This document shows, piece by piece, positions 49,053 through 57,997 of a stretch of DNA of 64,000 nt (positions within the stretch are counted from its first letter, which is position 1; each line of letters starts with the position of its first letter). Made by a program: the position numbers and the translations under genes. The stretch is taken from contig JAOSJV010000012.1 of NCBI GenBank assembly GCA_027493935.1, positions 124,001-188,000 of the forward strand, written 5' to 3'. The stretch comes from Burkholderiales bacterium. GTDB taxonomy: Bacteria > Pseudomonadota > Gammaproteobacteria > Burkholderiales > SG8-39. The notes under the pieces were generated by a model, which saw only the letters and a program-made list of their open reading frames with translations, ran no database searches and was not told the origin of the DNA.

Positions 49053-49142
49053 GGCCGGTCTCCATTGTGGTTGCTGACGACTCGTTCTCAGCATGTAGCT
49101 CGGCGCGGCCTGCCGCGCAACCTACGTCGCCGGAGACCGGCC
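49053..49142 (-). promoter_or_regulatory. Inverted repeat that could hide the transposase ribosome-binding site
   Basis: In the transposase leader GGCCGGTCTCC (49132-49142 complement) is followed 68 nt later by GGAGACCGGCC (49053-49063 complement), which touches the ATG. The second arm includes the Shine-Dalgarno GGAGA. The 11-bp perfect stem would hide the start when a transcript includes both arms, limiting transposase made from outside promoters, as known for some other IS families. Confidence 0.5.
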
Positions 49143-49178
49143 GCCTCACCTCAACACGACCATAGTGTCTAGCGCGCC

Positions 49179-49961
49179 GTGAGCAGGATGCCGGTCGTGT
49201 TCTTCGGGCACGGCAGCCCGATGAACTGCCTCGAGGACAACCGCTACACGCGGGCGTGGGGCGAGATCGGCCGCGCGGCTCCGCGGCCGCGCGCGGTCCT
49301 GTGCGTCTCGGCGCACTGGTACACGCGCGGCACCGCGGTGACCGCGATGGCCTCGCCGAAGACGATCCACGACTTCTACGGCTTTCCGCGCGAGCTCTAC
49401 GAGCTGCAATACCCGGCGCCGGGCGATCCGGCGCTCGCGGCGCGGGTCAAGGACCTGCTCGCGCCGACTCCGGTCGCGCTCGACCAGTCGTGGGGACTCG
49501 ACCACGGCACCTGGGCGGTGCTGCGGTTCGCGTATCCGCAGGCCGACCTGCCGGTGCTGCAGCTCTCGATCGACGCCACGCAGCCGGCCGCGTTCCACTA
49601 CGCGCTCGGACGCCGGCTCGCGCCGCTGCGCGACGAGGGCGTGCTCGTCGCGGGCAGCGGCGACGTCGTGCACAACCTGCGGCTTATGCGCCGCGAGGCG
49701 GGTGCGCCGCCCTACGACTGGGCGGTGCGGTTCAACGACTTCGTGCGCGACGCGCTCGCGCGCGGCGATCACCGCGCGCTCGTCGACTGGGAGGCGGCCG
49801 GCGAGGACGCGCGCCGGTCTAATCCGACGCCCGAGCACTACCTGCCGCTGCTCTACTGTCTCGGCGCACTGGCGGACGGCGAGCCCGCGCGCGTCGCGGT
49901 CGACGGCATCGAGATCGGCTCGGTCAGCATGCTGAGCGCCGTCTTCGGCGCCGCCGCCTGA
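49179..49961 (+). CDS. ygiD: LigB-type extradiol dioxygenase (YgiD, 4,5-DOPA dioxygenase family)
   Basis: The 260 residues match the class III ring-cleaving YgiD/DODA group: 'VFFGHGSPMNCLEDN' with the first metal His, 'VSAHWYTRG', 'LDQSWGLDHGTWAVLRFAYP', and 'GSGDVVHNLRLM' (metal and catalytic histidines). It cleaves catecholic rings with Fe or Zn at the active site. Starts GTG (49179) or ATG (49188) are both possible. The IS element ends only ~15 bp upstream, so the native promoter and perhaps a few N-terminal codons have been displaced. Confidence 0.88.
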   Translation: MSRMPVVFFGHGSPMNCLEDNRYTRAWGEIGRAAPRPRAVLCVSAHWYTRGTAVTAMASPKTIHDFYGFPRELYELQYPAPGDPALAARVKDLLAPTPVALDQSWGLDHGTWAVLRFAYPQADLPVLQLSIDATQPAAFHYALGRRLAPLRDEGVLVAGSGDVVHNLRLMRREAGAPPYDWAVRFNDFVRDALARGDHRALVDWEAAGEDARRSNPTPEHYLPLLYCLGALADGEPARVAVDGIEIGSVSMLSAVFGAAA

Positions 49962-49964
49962 GCT

Positions 49965-51533
49965 TCAGTACTTGAAGTCGGCCGCGCCGGCGGCGATCGC
50001 GGCGAGCACCTCGACGTGGCCCTGGACCGCGGCGCGGCGGTGGTAGAACGCGAGCGCCCGCAGCCCGCCGAGCTCCTCGCCGCCGCCGGCGCGCCCCGGT
50101 CCGCCGTGCAGGCACATCGGCATCACGTTGCCGTGCCCGGTGTGGCTCTGCCCGACCGCGGCGTTCACCGCCAGGATGCGGCCGTGGCAGTCGGCGAGCT
50201 CGGCCGCGGCGTCCGCCAGGAACGTCGCATCGCCGCTGAACACCGAAGCCACCAGCGACCCCTGCCCCATGCGCGCGATGGCGAACGCCTGCGCGGCGTC
50301 CGCGTACGGAACGACGGTCGCCGCCGGGCCGAACACCTCGACGTCGTGCACCGCGCGCGCGGCGAGCGGGTCGGCGCAGGCGAGCAGCGTGGGCGGCACG
50401 AACGCGGCCTTGGCCGGGTCCGCGTCGATCGGCTTGAACTGCGCGCCGCCGTCGAACACGACTTTCGCCTCGCGCTTGAGCGCGGCGATACCCTCGAGCG
50501 CGGCGCGCTGCTGGGTCCGGCTGACGAGCGGTCCCATGCGAACGTCCTTGTTGCGCGGGTTCCCGACGCTGGTCTTGCCAAGCTTCGCGACGATGGCCTC
50601 CTCGACCGCGCCGCGCGCCGCGGCCGGTACCAGCACGCGTCGTATCGCGGTGCACTTCTGCCCCGCCTTCTGCGTCATTTCGCGTACCACCTCGCGCACC
50701 AAGAGGTCGAACTCCGGCGCGCCGGGTCCGGCGTCCGGGCCGAGCAGCGCGACGTTCAGGCTGTCGGCCTCGACGTTGACGCGCGTCGAGTTGCGCAGGA
50801 TCGCAGCATGGCCGCGGATGCGCAGTGCCGTGTCGGCCGAGCCCGTGAACGAGACCGCGTCCGCGCCGGTGACGTGGTCGAGCATGTCGCCGGCCGACCC
50901 GCACACGATCGAGAGCGCGCCCTCGGGCAGCACGCCCGCCTTGACCACGTCCTCGACCATGCGCTGCGCGAGCCACGCGGTCGCCGTCGCCGGCTTGGCG
51001 AGCACCGGCACGCCGGACAGCAGCGCCGGCGCAGCCTTCTCCCACAGTCCCCACGCCGGGAAGTTGAACGCGTTGATCAGCACGGCGACGCCGCGCAGCG
51101 GCAGCGCGACGTGCAGGCCCTGGAAGCCCTCGTCCTTGCCGAGGCGCGCGAGCTCGCCGTCCTTGAGATAGCGCGCCGCGCCGAGCGCGCCGGCCGCGCG
51201 CGCGTAGAACTTGATGGTGAAGATTGCGCCGTCGATGTCGACCGCGGCGTCGGCCTCGGGCGAACCCGAGTTCCTGAGCGCGATCTCGAAGTAGTCCTTG
51301 CGGTGCGCCGAAAGCACGTCGGCGACTTTGGCGAGTGCCGCGGCGCGCTCGGCGTAGCCCAGCGCGCGCAGCGCCGGCCCGCCGGCGGCGCGCGCGTGCG
51401 CGAGCGCGGCGGCGAAGTCGATGCGCTCGGTCGAGGCCCGTGCGAGCTCCTCGCCGGTGACCGGGTCGACGAGCGCTGCGCCCGGGTCGCCGCCCTCCGC
51501 CCAGCGGCCGCTGACGTAGTTCGCGAGTTTCAT
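49965..51533 (-). CDS. Aldehyde dehydrogenase of the PaaZ/BoxD type
   Basis: The 522 residues form an ALDH domain with 'NAFNFPAWGLWEKAAPALLSGVPVLAKPATATAW', 'SFTGSADTALRIRGH', catalytic Glu in 'NVEADSLN' and Cys in 'QKAGQKCTAIRRVLVP'. This matches the N-terminal domain of PaaZ and the stand-alone BoxD (3,4-dehydroadipyl-CoA semialdehyde dehydrogenase of aerobic benzoyl-CoA breakdown). The C-terminal MaoC hydratase domain of PaaZ is absent, which favours BoxD or a PaaZ-like semialdehyde dehydrogenase. No other box or paa genes are adjacent. Convergent with ygiD, 3 bp apart. Confidence 0.87.
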   Translation of the reverse strand: MKLANYVSGRWAEGGDPGAALVDPVTGEELARASTERIDFAAALAHARAAGGPALRALGYAERAAALAKVADVLSAHRKDYFEIALRNSGSPEADAAVDIDGAIFTIKFYARAAGALGAARYLKDGELARLGKDEGFQGLHVALPLRGVAVLINAFNFPAWGLWEKAAPALLSGVPVLAKPATATAWLAQRMVEDVVKAGVLPEGALSIVCGSAGDMLDHVTGADAVSFTGSADTALRIRGHAAILRNSTRVNVEADSLNVALLGPDAGPGAPEFDLLVREVVREMTQKAGQKCTAIRRVLVPAAARGAVEEAIVAKLGKTSVGNPRNKDVRMGPLVSRTQQRAALEGIAALKREAKVVFDGGAQFKPIDADPAKAAFVPPTLLACADPLAARAVHDVEVFGPAATVVPYADAAQAFAIARMGQGSLVASVFSGDATFLADAAAELADCHGRILAVNAAVGQSHTGHGNVMPMCLHGGPGRAGGGEELGGLRALAFYHRRAAVQGHVEVLAAIAAGAADFKY

Positions 51534-51564
51534 GCCGGTTCCTCCTCAGGATGCGGTTGCGGTG

Positions 51565-51819
51565 TCAGGCGACGATCGTGGCGCCGCGGATCGTCGTCTT
51601 CGGCAGCTCGTCGCCCGCCGGGAACAGCGTGAAGTACTTGACGTTCTCGAACGGGATATAGAGCAGCGCGCCGTCAGCCTCGACGGCGAGGAAACGCCGC
51701 TTGAGGATCTCCTCCTCGACGAGCCTGCGGGCGTGCACGTTCGGCGCCTGGACCGGAAACTCGATCGTGACGGAACTGCCGTCGTTGAAGTGGATGGTAA
51801 GGCCGCGCTTCGGGGTCAT
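51565..51819 (-). CDS. Conserved small beta-rich protein, unknown
   Basis: Start MTPKRGLTIHFNDGSSVTIEFPVQ (51819; first 15 track residues look non-coding). 84 residues with alternating beta strands: 'FLAVEADGALLYIPFENVKYFTLFPAG..LP..TIRGATI'. Small proteins with this pattern are widespread in betaproteobacteria; no function is known to me. GGAGGAG precedes the start. It lies 31 bp upstream of the ALDH gene on the same strand and is probably co-transcribed. Confidence 0.72.
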   Translation of the reverse strand: MTPKRGLTIHFNDGSSVTIEFPVQAPNVHARRLVEEEILKRRFLAVEADGALLYIPFENVKYFTLFPAGDELPKTTIRGATIVA

Positions 51820-52002
51820 CGTCGACTGCTCCTCCGGTGGACCGCAGGGTGGCCAAGCTACCACAGCTTGGCGCGGCCCCCCACGCCGGGCAGGACCCTT
51901 GCCTTGTCGCCCCGCTCGGGTACGTCACCTCCGGCGCAAGGGCGGATTCCTTCGACAAGCTGCTAGCATCGGCGCGTCAACCGGAGCGCAAGGAGAAATC
52001 GC

Positions 52003-53160
52003 GTGGGTCCACTGCAGGGAATCCGGATCGTCGAGTTCGCCGGCATCGGGCCGGCACCGTTCGGCAGGATGCTGCTCGCCGACATGGGCGCCGACGTGCT
52101 CGTGATCGACCGCAAGCGGCGGCACGACGGGCAGCCCGCGGTGCCGCATTTCGCCTCGGGCCGCGCGGCGATCGCGATGCGCGGCAAGCGCTCGATCGCG
52201 CTCGATCTGCGCAAGCCCGATGGGCGTGAGGCCGCACTGCGGCTCGTCGCGCAGGCCGACGCGCTGCTCGAGGGCTATCGCCCCGGCGTGATGGAACGGC
52301 TCGGCCTCGCGCCGGAGACCTGCCACGCGCGCAACCCGAAGCTCGTCTACGCGCGCATGACCGGCTGGGGCCAGACCGGCCCGCTCGCGCCGGCGGCGGG
52401 GCACGACGTCAACTACGCGGCGCTCACCGGCGCGCTCCACTGCGGCGCGCGCGAGGGCGGCACGCCCTGGGCGCCGCCGACGCTCGTCGCCGATTTCGGC
52501 GGCGGCGGCATGTTCCTCGCCTTTGGCGTCGTCTGCGGCATCCTCGAGACGCGCCGCTCGGGTCAGGGCCAGGTGATCGACGCGGCGATGATCGACGGCG
52601 CGGCGCTTCTGATGCACGGCCTCTACACGTTCAAGGCCGCCGGGCGGTGGTCGAACACGCCCGGCACCAACCTGCTCGACTCGGGCGCGCCCTTCTACGA
52701 CGCCTACCGGTGCGCCGACGGCCGCTGGATCACGCTCGGCGCGATCGAGCCGCCGTTCTACGCGCTCCTGCTCGAGAAGCTCGGGCTCGCGGGCGATCCT
52801 CTCTTCGCCGACCAGTTCGACGAGGCGAAATGGCCGGCGCGCAGGCGCCGCGTCGCGGAGGTGATCCGCGGCAGGACGCGCGACGAGTGGTGCGCGCTCC
52901 TCGAGGGCACCGACGCGTGCTTCGCGCCGGTGCTCGACCTCGACGAGGCGCCGCGCCACCCGCACAACCGCGCTCGCAATAGCTTCGTCGAAATCGAGGG
53001 CGTGACGCAGCCCGCGCCCGGTCCGCGCTTCTCGCGCACGCCGGGCGACGTGCGCCACGCGCCGCCGCTGCCCGGAGCGGACACCGACGCCGCGCTCGCG
53101 GGCTGGGGCTTGTCGGAGGCGGAGATCGCCGCGCTGCGCGCGGCCGGCGCGATCGATTGA
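52003..53160 (+). CDS. CaiB/BaiF-family acyl-CoA racemase/transferase (alpha-methylacyl-CoA racemase type)
   Basis: The GTG start (52003) after AAGGAG gives [31 protein letters not shown], the usual opening. '[20 protein letters not shown]' and '[13 protein letters not shown]' carry the His and Asp that define AMACR activity, and '[20 protein letters not shown]' is characteristic. At 385 residues it is of normal length. It would racemise 2-methylacyl-CoA for beta-oxidation; CoA-transfer is the alternative function of the family. Confidence 0.9.
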   Translation: MGPLQGIRIVEFAGIGPAPFGRMLLADMGADVLVIDRKRRHDGQPAVPHFASGRAAIAMRGKRSIALDLRKPDGREAALRLVAQADALLEGYRPGVMERLGLAPETCHARNPKLVYARMTGWGQTGPLAPAAGHDVNYAALTGALHCGAREGGTPWAPPTLVADFGGGGMFLAFGVVCGILETRRSGQGQVIDAAMIDGAALLMHGLYTFKAAGRWSNTPGTNLLDSGAPFYDAYRCADGRWITLGAIEPPFYALLLEKLGLAGDPLFADQFDEAKWPARRRRVAEVIRGRTRDEWCALLEGTDACFAPVLDLDEAPRHPHNRARNSFVEIEGVTQPAPGPRFSRTPGDVRHAPPLPGADTDAALAGWGLSEAEIAALRAAGAID

Positions 53161-53227
53161 GCGGCGCATATCCGCAGAAGCAGCCATTGCAGCGAGCACG
53201 CCCCCTTTCGCTCCTGCTCAAGGATGG

Positions 53228-53372
53228 ATGCCGGCGAAGCCGGCGGGGTGGTTGACGAGCTTTCGCGGTTCGACACCACCCCGGCCGCTGCGCGGCCACC
53301 CCTCGGAGAGGAGGGGACAAGGCCTACCGCAGCCAACGAGATCAGACTTCACCGCTCACCGCTCACTGCTCA
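53228..53372. repeat. Intergenic repeat block: hairpin element plus heptanucleotide repeat (copy E)
   Basis: GCCGGCGAAGCCGGCGGGGTGGTT and later ACACCACCCCGGCC form dyads, followed by GGCCGC-TGC-GCGGCC and CCCCTC/GAGGGG hairpins. The ACACCACCC...ACCCCTC...GAGGGG core matches the element at 28.05 kb. From 53348 the sequence TTCACCG-CTCACCG-CTCACTG-CTCACT has 7-bp periodicity. The block lies between convergent genes and likely ends both transcripts. Confidence 0.7.
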
Positions 53373-54167
53373 CTCGAGCGAGAGCGTCAGCCCCGGCAAC
53401 TCGATCCCGAAAAGCGTCGTGGACCACGTCTCGCCCGGCGCGACCGGCAGCGCGGCAGTGAGCGTACCGGTGGTGACGATCTCGCCCGCGGCGACCGGGG
53501 GAAACTGCGGCAGCCCGCGCAGCGCCTCGACCAGGTGCGCCAGCGCGAGGAGCGGGCTGTCGAGGACGTTCGCGCCGCCGCCCTCGGCGCGCACGACGCC
53601 GCCGCGCGCGAGCGCGATCGTGAACTCGCGCAGCTTGCGCGCGCAGTCCGCGATCTCCGCCACCGGAATCTTCGGTCCGACGACGAGCGCGCCGTGCAGC
53701 CCGTTCACCGCGACCGTGTCGGCGACCTTGAACTTCCACTGCGGGAACGGGCTCTGCACGATCTCGAAGCCGAGCGCGATCCAGTCGAGCGAGGCGAGGA
53801 TCGCAGCCTCGTCGCGTGTCGTCGGCGGCGGTGCCTTGAAATGCAGCACGATCTCGGGCTCGATGCGCGGCTCGGGGAACTGCGCGACCGCTTGCGACGC
53901 CCGTGCGGCGTCGGCGTATCGCACCGTCGTATCGTAGACGAAGCCCCAGATCGGCTCGTACACCCCGTACTCGGCCCAGATCGTCCGGTTGGTGAACCCG
54001 ATCTTGCGGCCGACCGGGCGCGCGCCCTGCGCGACGCGTGCGCGGTGCAGCGCCTCGGTGACGCCGTAGGCGCGCGCGACGTCGAAGCCCGGCTCGGTCT
54101 GGGTGAGCGGTGCGAGCGGCCGATGCGCGGCCCAGGCGTCGAGCAGCCGCTGCGCCAGCGGGTCCAT
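53370..54167 (-). CDS. 2-Keto-4-pentenoate hydratase family protein (MhpD/HpaH-like)
   Basis: Start MDPLAQRLLDAWAAHRPLAPLTQ (54167). The 265 residues belong to the fumarylacetoacetate-hydrolase-fold hydratases: 'GRKIGFTNRTIWAEYGVYEPIWGFVYDTTV', the metal site region 'EPRIEPEIVLHFK', and 'SPLLALAHLVEALRGLPQFPPVAAGEIVTTGTLT'. It hydrates 2-hydroxypenta-2,4-dienoate-type intermediates in meta-cleavage of aromatics. The nearby LigB dioxygenase and ALDH fit such a route. It lies 17 bp after the PPi-PFK gene on the same strand. Confidence 0.87.
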   Translation of the reverse strand: MDPLAQRLLDAWAAHRPLAPLTQTEPGFDVARAYGVTEALHRARVAQGARPVGRKIGFTNRTIWAEYGVYEPIWGFVYDTTVRYADAARASQAVAQFPEPRIEPEIVLHFKAPPPTTRDEAAILASLDWIALGFEIVQSPFPQWKFKVADTVAVNGLHGALVVGPKIPVAEIADCARKLREFTIALARGGVVRAEGGGANVLDSPLLALAHLVEALRGLPQFPPVAAGEIVTTGTLTAALPVAPGETWSTTLFGIELPGLTLSLE

Positions 54168-54184
54168 TGCGCCCTCCCGCCCGC

Positions 54185-55447
54185 TCACACCTTGAAGCCG
54201 GCGGCGAGCTTCTTCGGCACCGCCACGTTCTTCAGGCGCACGTAATCCGGCAAGCCGTTGCGGTACGGCGGGTAGTCCTCGCCGAGGATCAACGGCGCGA
54301 GGTACTGGCGGCACTTTTCGGTGATGCCGAACCCGTCGGCGGCGATGAAGTCCGCCGGCATCAGCTTCTCGACGTTCGCCACCTTGTCGAGCGGGGCGGT
54401 GCCGACCTTCCACTTGTACGGCTTGTTCGAAACGCGCACGATGGTCGGCATCACCGCGTTGTGCCCCTTCAGGGCGAGCTCGACCGCCGCCTTCCCCATC
54501 GCGTAGGACTGCGCGACGTCGGTCCTCGAGGCGATGTGACGCGCCGCGCGCTGCAGGTAATCGGCGACCGCCCAGTGGTACTTCAGGTCCAGCCCGCTCT
54601 TCACCATGCTCGCGACCACCGGGGCGACGCCGCCGAGCTGGGCGTGGCCGAAGGCGTCGCGCAGCCCCTGGTCGGACAGGAACTTGCCGTCCGGCCCCTT
54701 CACGCCCTCGGACACGACGACCGAGCAGAAGCCGTGCTTCTTCACCGCGTCGTCGATCCGCGCCAGGAACTTCGCCTGGTCGAACACCACCTCCGGGAAC
54801 AGGATCAGGATCGGGAGCTCGAGCTCTTTCGTCGAGGCCATGCCGCCCGCCGCCGCGATCCACCCCGCATGGCGCCCCATGACCTCGACGATGAACACCT
54901 TGGTCGAGGTGAGCGCCATCGAGGCGACATCCAGCGTCGCCTCGCGCGTCGACACGGCGACGTACTTCGCCACCGAGCCGAACCCGGGACAGTTGTCGGT
55001 GATCGGGAGATCGTTGTCCACCGTCTTCGGCACGTGGATCGCCTGCAGCGGGTAGCCGAGCTTCCCGGCGAGCTGCGACACCTTCAGGCACGTGTCCGCC
55101 GAATCGCCGCCGCCGTTGTAGAAGAAGTAGCCGATGTCGTGCGCGCGGAACACCTCGAGCAGCCGTTCGTACTGCGCGGGGTCCTTCTCGAAGGGCTTCA
55201 GCTTGTAGCGGGCCGAGCCGAAGGCGCCGCCCGGGGTATGCTTGAGCGCGGCGATCGCGCGCGCGCTCTCTCGCCCGGTGTCGACCAGGTCCTCGGCGAG
55301 CGCGCCGATGATCCCGTTGCGCCCGGCGAAGACCTTGCCGATCTTGGACTTGTGCTTGCGCGCGGTCCCGATCACGCCGGCGGCGCTGGCGTTGATCACG
55401 GCGGTCACGCCGCCGGATTGCGCATAGAAGGCGTTCCTCGGCTTCAT
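54185..55447 (-). CDS. pfp: Pyrophosphate-dependent 6-phosphofructokinase
   Basis: Start MKPRNAFYAQSGGVTAVINASAAGV (55447). The 420 residues show 'FYNGGGDSADTCLKVS' and 'IHVPKTVDNDLPITDNCPGFGSVAKYVA'. The Lys in 'PKTVDND' (Gly in ATP enzymes) marks PPi as phosphoryl donor. The reaction fructose-6-P + PPi to fructose-1,6-bisP is reversible, so it serves glycolysis and gluconeogenesis. It is typical of methylotrophic and many other betaproteobacteria. Confidence 0.9.
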   Translation of the reverse strand: MKPRNAFYAQSGGVTAVINASAAGVIGTARKHKSKIGKVFAGRNGIIGALAEDLVDTGRESARAIAALKHTPGGAFGSARYKLKPFEKDPAQYERLLEVFRAHDIGYFFYNGGGDSADTCLKVSQLAGKLGYPLQAIHVPKTVDNDLPITDNCPGFGSVAKYVAVSTREATLDVASMALTSTKVFIVEVMGRHAGWIAAAGGMASTKELELPILILFPEVVFDQAKFLARIDDAVKKHGFCSVVVSEGVKGPDGKFLSDQGLRDAFGHAQLGGVAPVVASMVKSGLDLKYHWAVADYLQRAARHIASRTDVAQSYAMGKAAVELALKGHNAVMPTIVRVSNKPYKWKVGTAPLDKVANVEKLMPADFIAADGFGITEKCRQYLAPLILGEDYPPYRNGLPDYVRLKNVAVPKKLAAGFKV

Positions 55448-55617
55448 GGGTATCCTCGATGGTCGCGGTGCGAATCGTACCGGCCGAATTATCGCCCGAG
55501 CGCGCCGCGGCGAGCGAGCACTTGATCTGGCGCAACGCCGCGGTGGCGTCCGCCGGGTACGTTCGGAGCCGGCCGGCATGCGCGCCGGCGCACGGTTAAG
55601 GCTACGATCCGCAGCCG

Positions 55618-57399
55618 ATGCAGGCCCACCAGACCGTTCCCCACCTGCGCGAGGTGATCGTGTTCCTCGCCGCTGCGGGCGTCATCGTGCCGTTGGTCTC
55701 GCGGCTGCGCGTGAGCCCGGTGCTCGGGTTTCTCGTGCTCGGCGCGCTGATCGGGCCCTACGGGCTGGGCCTGTTCGCCGACGAGATCGGTTTCCTGCGC
55801 TATGCGGTGATCGACGATCTCGCCGGCGTCCGGCCACTTGCCGAGCTCGGGATCGTCTTCCTGCTGTTCATGATCGGGCTCGAACTGTCGCCCGACCGGC
55901 TGTGGGCGCTGCGGCGCCTGGTCTTCGGGCTGGGCACGCTGCAAGTCGCCATCACCGCGGCCGTCGTCGGCCTGATCGCCTGGACCTTCGGCAATCCGCC
56001 CGCCTCGGCCCTGATTCTCGGGCTCGGCTTCGCGCTCTCGTCGACCGCGGTCGTCATGCAGCTGCTCGCGGAGCGCCGGGCGGTTGCGACCCCGCTCGGT
56101 CGCACGAGCTTCGCCATCCTGCTCCTGCAGGACCTCGCGGTGGTGCCGATCCTGGTGCTGATCGGACTGCTCGCCGCCCGCGCCGCCGACGACCTCCCGA
56201 TCGCCCTCGGGCTCGCGTTCGTCACCGCGCTCGCGGCCATCGCCGGCCTCGTCGTCGTCGGCCGCCTGCTGCTGCGGCCACTGCTCAGGCTCGCCAGCGC
56301 GACGCGCAGCCCGGAGCTGTTCATGGCGGTGACGCTGCTCACGGTGCTCGGCGCCGCCGCGATCACCGAACGGGCGGGCCTGTCGATGGCACTCGGCGCG
56401 TTCCTGGCCGGGCTGCTCCTTGCCGAGACCGAGTACCGGCACGAGGTCGAGGTCGATATCGAGCCGTTCAAGGGGCTCCTGCTCGGGCTTTTCTTCATGT
56501 CGGTGGGCATGGGCACCGACCTGCGCGTGGTGGCACAGGAGCCGGTCTGGCTGTTCGCCGCGGTGTTCGGGCTCCTTGCGGTGAAGGCGCCCATTATCGC
56601 CGGGCTCGCCCGGGCATTCGGGCTGCCGCGCCACGTCGCGGTCGAGGCCGGTCTGCTGCTCGGGCAAGGGGGCGAGTTCGCGTTCGTCGTCTTCGTGCTC
56701 GCCTCGGCGAGCGGTCTGCTCGCACGCGACACCGCACAATTCATGCTGATCGTGACCGCGCTCGGCATGATCGCAACGCCGGTGGTCGCCGGCTTCGCGC
56801 GCCGGGCGGGGCTCGCGCTCGAGCGACGCCACGCCGGCCGCACGGCGCAGCGCGATTTCCTGCCGCCGCGCGGGATCGCCGACCACGTGATCATCGCCGG
56901 ATTCGGCCGTGTCGGGCAGTTGCTCGCTCGTGTGTTCGATGCCTGCAATCAGGCCTACGTGGCGCTCGACGTGGACGCGGCGAACGTCGCGCAGCACCGC
57001 GCCAACGGGCTCCCGGTCTTCTACGGCGACGCGAGCCGGGTCGAGATCCTGCGGCGGATGCACGCCGAGCGCGCGCGCGCCGTGGTGGTGACGACCGACA
57101 GTCCGCTCGCCGCCCAGCACACGGTGCGCGCGGTGCGTAGCCGCTGGCCGCACCTGCTGGTGGTCGCGCGCGCGCGCGACGCGGCGCATGCCCGCCGCCT
57201 GCTCGAATGCGGTGCCTCCGAGGTCGTGCCGGAGACGGTCGAGGCGAGCCTGCAGCTCGCCGCCCGCGTGCTCGAGGCCGCCGGCGAGCCCGCCGAGGCG
57301 GTCGCGCAGTCGCTCGCCCAGCAGCGCGAGCTCGAACTCACCAAGCTCGAGTCCGCGGCCGAGGGCTCGCCGCGCCGCGTCCGGCAGGTGAGCGAATGA
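55618..57399 (+). CDS. CPA2-family monovalent cation:proton antiporter (KefB/YbaL-like)
   Basis: The 593-residue protein has ~12 TM helices ('LGFLVLGALIGPYGLGLF', 'LGIVFLLFMIGLELSP', 'FALSSTAVVMQLL', 'GAFLAGLLLAETEYRHEVE'). A cytosolic TrkA-N (RCK) domain follows: 'DHVIIAGFGRVGQLLARVFDACNQAYVALDVDAANV' binds NAD(H). Transport of K+ in exchange for protons is the usual role. There is no quaternary-compound or GSH-binding feature clear enough to name KefB or KefC. The phosphoribosyltransferase genes follow after 31 bp. Confidence 0.9.
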   Translation: MQAHQTVPHLREVIVFLAAAGVIVPLVSRLRVSPVLGFLVLGALIGPYGLGLFADEIGFLRYAVIDDLAGVRPLAELGIVFLLFMIGLELSPDRLWALRRLVFGLGTLQVAITAAVVGLIAWTFGNPPASALILGLGFALSSTAVVMQLLAERRAVATPLGRTSFAILLLQDLAVVPILVLIGLLAARAADDLPIALGLAFVTALAAIAGLVVVGRLLLRPLLRLASATRSPELFMAVTLLTVLGAAAITERAGLSMALGAFLAGLLLAETEYRHEVEVDIEPFKGLLLGLFFMSVGMGTDLRVVAQEPVWLFAAVFGLLAVKAPIIAGLARAFGLPRHVAVEAGLLLGQGGEFAFVVFVLASASGLLARDTAQFMLIVTALGMIATPVVAGFARRAGLALERRHAGRTAQRDFLPPRGIADHVIIAGFGRVGQLLARVFDACNQAYVALDVDAANVAQHRANGLPVFYGDASRVEILRRMHAERARAVVVTTDSPLAAQHTVRAVRSRWPHLLVVARARDAAHARRLLECGASEVVPETVEASLQLAARVLEAAGEPAEAVAQSLAQQRELELTKLESAAEGSPRRVRQVSE

Positions 57400-57430
57400 C
57401 CCGCGTGGCCGTTGCACGGAGCCGCACGCC

Positions 57431-57997
57431 ATGACCGGAGAGCGCCCGCCCGGCCGCCGCACCTGCCTCTACGACCGTCGGCAGCTCGAGACCAAGCTCG
57501 ACGACATGGCGCGCCAGGCCGCGGGCCTGCTCACCGCGCGCCACGAGGTCGTGCTGGTCGGGATCCGCCGCCGCGGCGTGCCGCTTGCCGAGATGCTGCG
57601 CGCGCGGCTCGCCGCGGGGTTCGGCTTTCCGCGCCTGCCGCTCGTCGAGCTCGCCATCAAGCGCTACGCGGACGATCTCACGCTGCTCTACCCGGAAACG
57701 CAGCTCGTCGAGGATCCGTCGCACGCCGGGCTCGATCTGCGCGGCAAGACGGTCGTCATCGTGGACGACGTGATGTACCAGGGGCACTCGATGCTGCGCG
57801 CGGTGGACTACCTCGCCGACAGGCAGCCGGCCGAGATGCGCACGGTGGTGCTGGTCGACCGCGACGTGGCGCGGCTGCCGGTGCGCACCGACATCTCGGG
57901 CGTGCGGCTGGACGTCGCGCCCGGCGATATCATCGAGTGCCACGTGCCGCCCTACGAGCCCGAGCTCGGGATCGAGCTGCTGCAGCCGACCCGGTGA
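57431..57997 (+). CDS. PyrR-like phosphoribosyltransferase
   Basis: The 188 residues are a type I PRTase with the PRPP loop 'TVVIVDDVMYQGHSM', Arg-rich 'LVGIRRRGVPLAEML', and 'LVDRDVARLPVRTDISGV', which matches PyrR (uracil PRTase/pyr operon regulator) of bacteria. In proteobacteria PyrR homologues are usually next to pyrBC; here the neighbours are an antiporter and another PRTase, so its regulatory role is doubtful. The final base overlaps the start of the next gene (TGATG). Confidence 0.83.
   Translation: MTGERPPGRRTCLYDRRQLETKLDDMARQAAGLLTARHEVVLVGIRRRGVPLAEMLRARLAAGFGFPRLPLVELAIKRYADDLTLLYPETQLVEDPSHAGLDLRGKTVVIVDDVMYQGHSMLRAVDYLADRQPAEMRTVVLVDRDVARLPVRTDISGVRLDVAPGDIIECHVPPYEPELGIELLQPTR

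Larger units (their letters stand above)
47676..49165 (-). mobile_element. IS110-family insertion sequence (IS1111-like layout)
   Basis: One transposase ORF on the minus strand is flanked by ~110 bp upstream and ~265 bp downstream of non-coding DNA. The outer ends share an inverted match: TATGGTCG..GTTG near 47680 (+ strand) and TATGGTCGTGTTG near 49145-49160 (minus strand). Long DNA downstream of the transposase is typical of the IS1111 subgroup, whose guide RNA is encoded there. No target duplication is visible, as usual for the family. The exact ends are uncertain by a few tens of bases. Confidence 0.75.

Noticed and set aside
47781-49172. Plus-strand ORF antisense to the transposase
   Set aside because: The minus strand is a clear IS110-family transposase; the plus frame has no motif.
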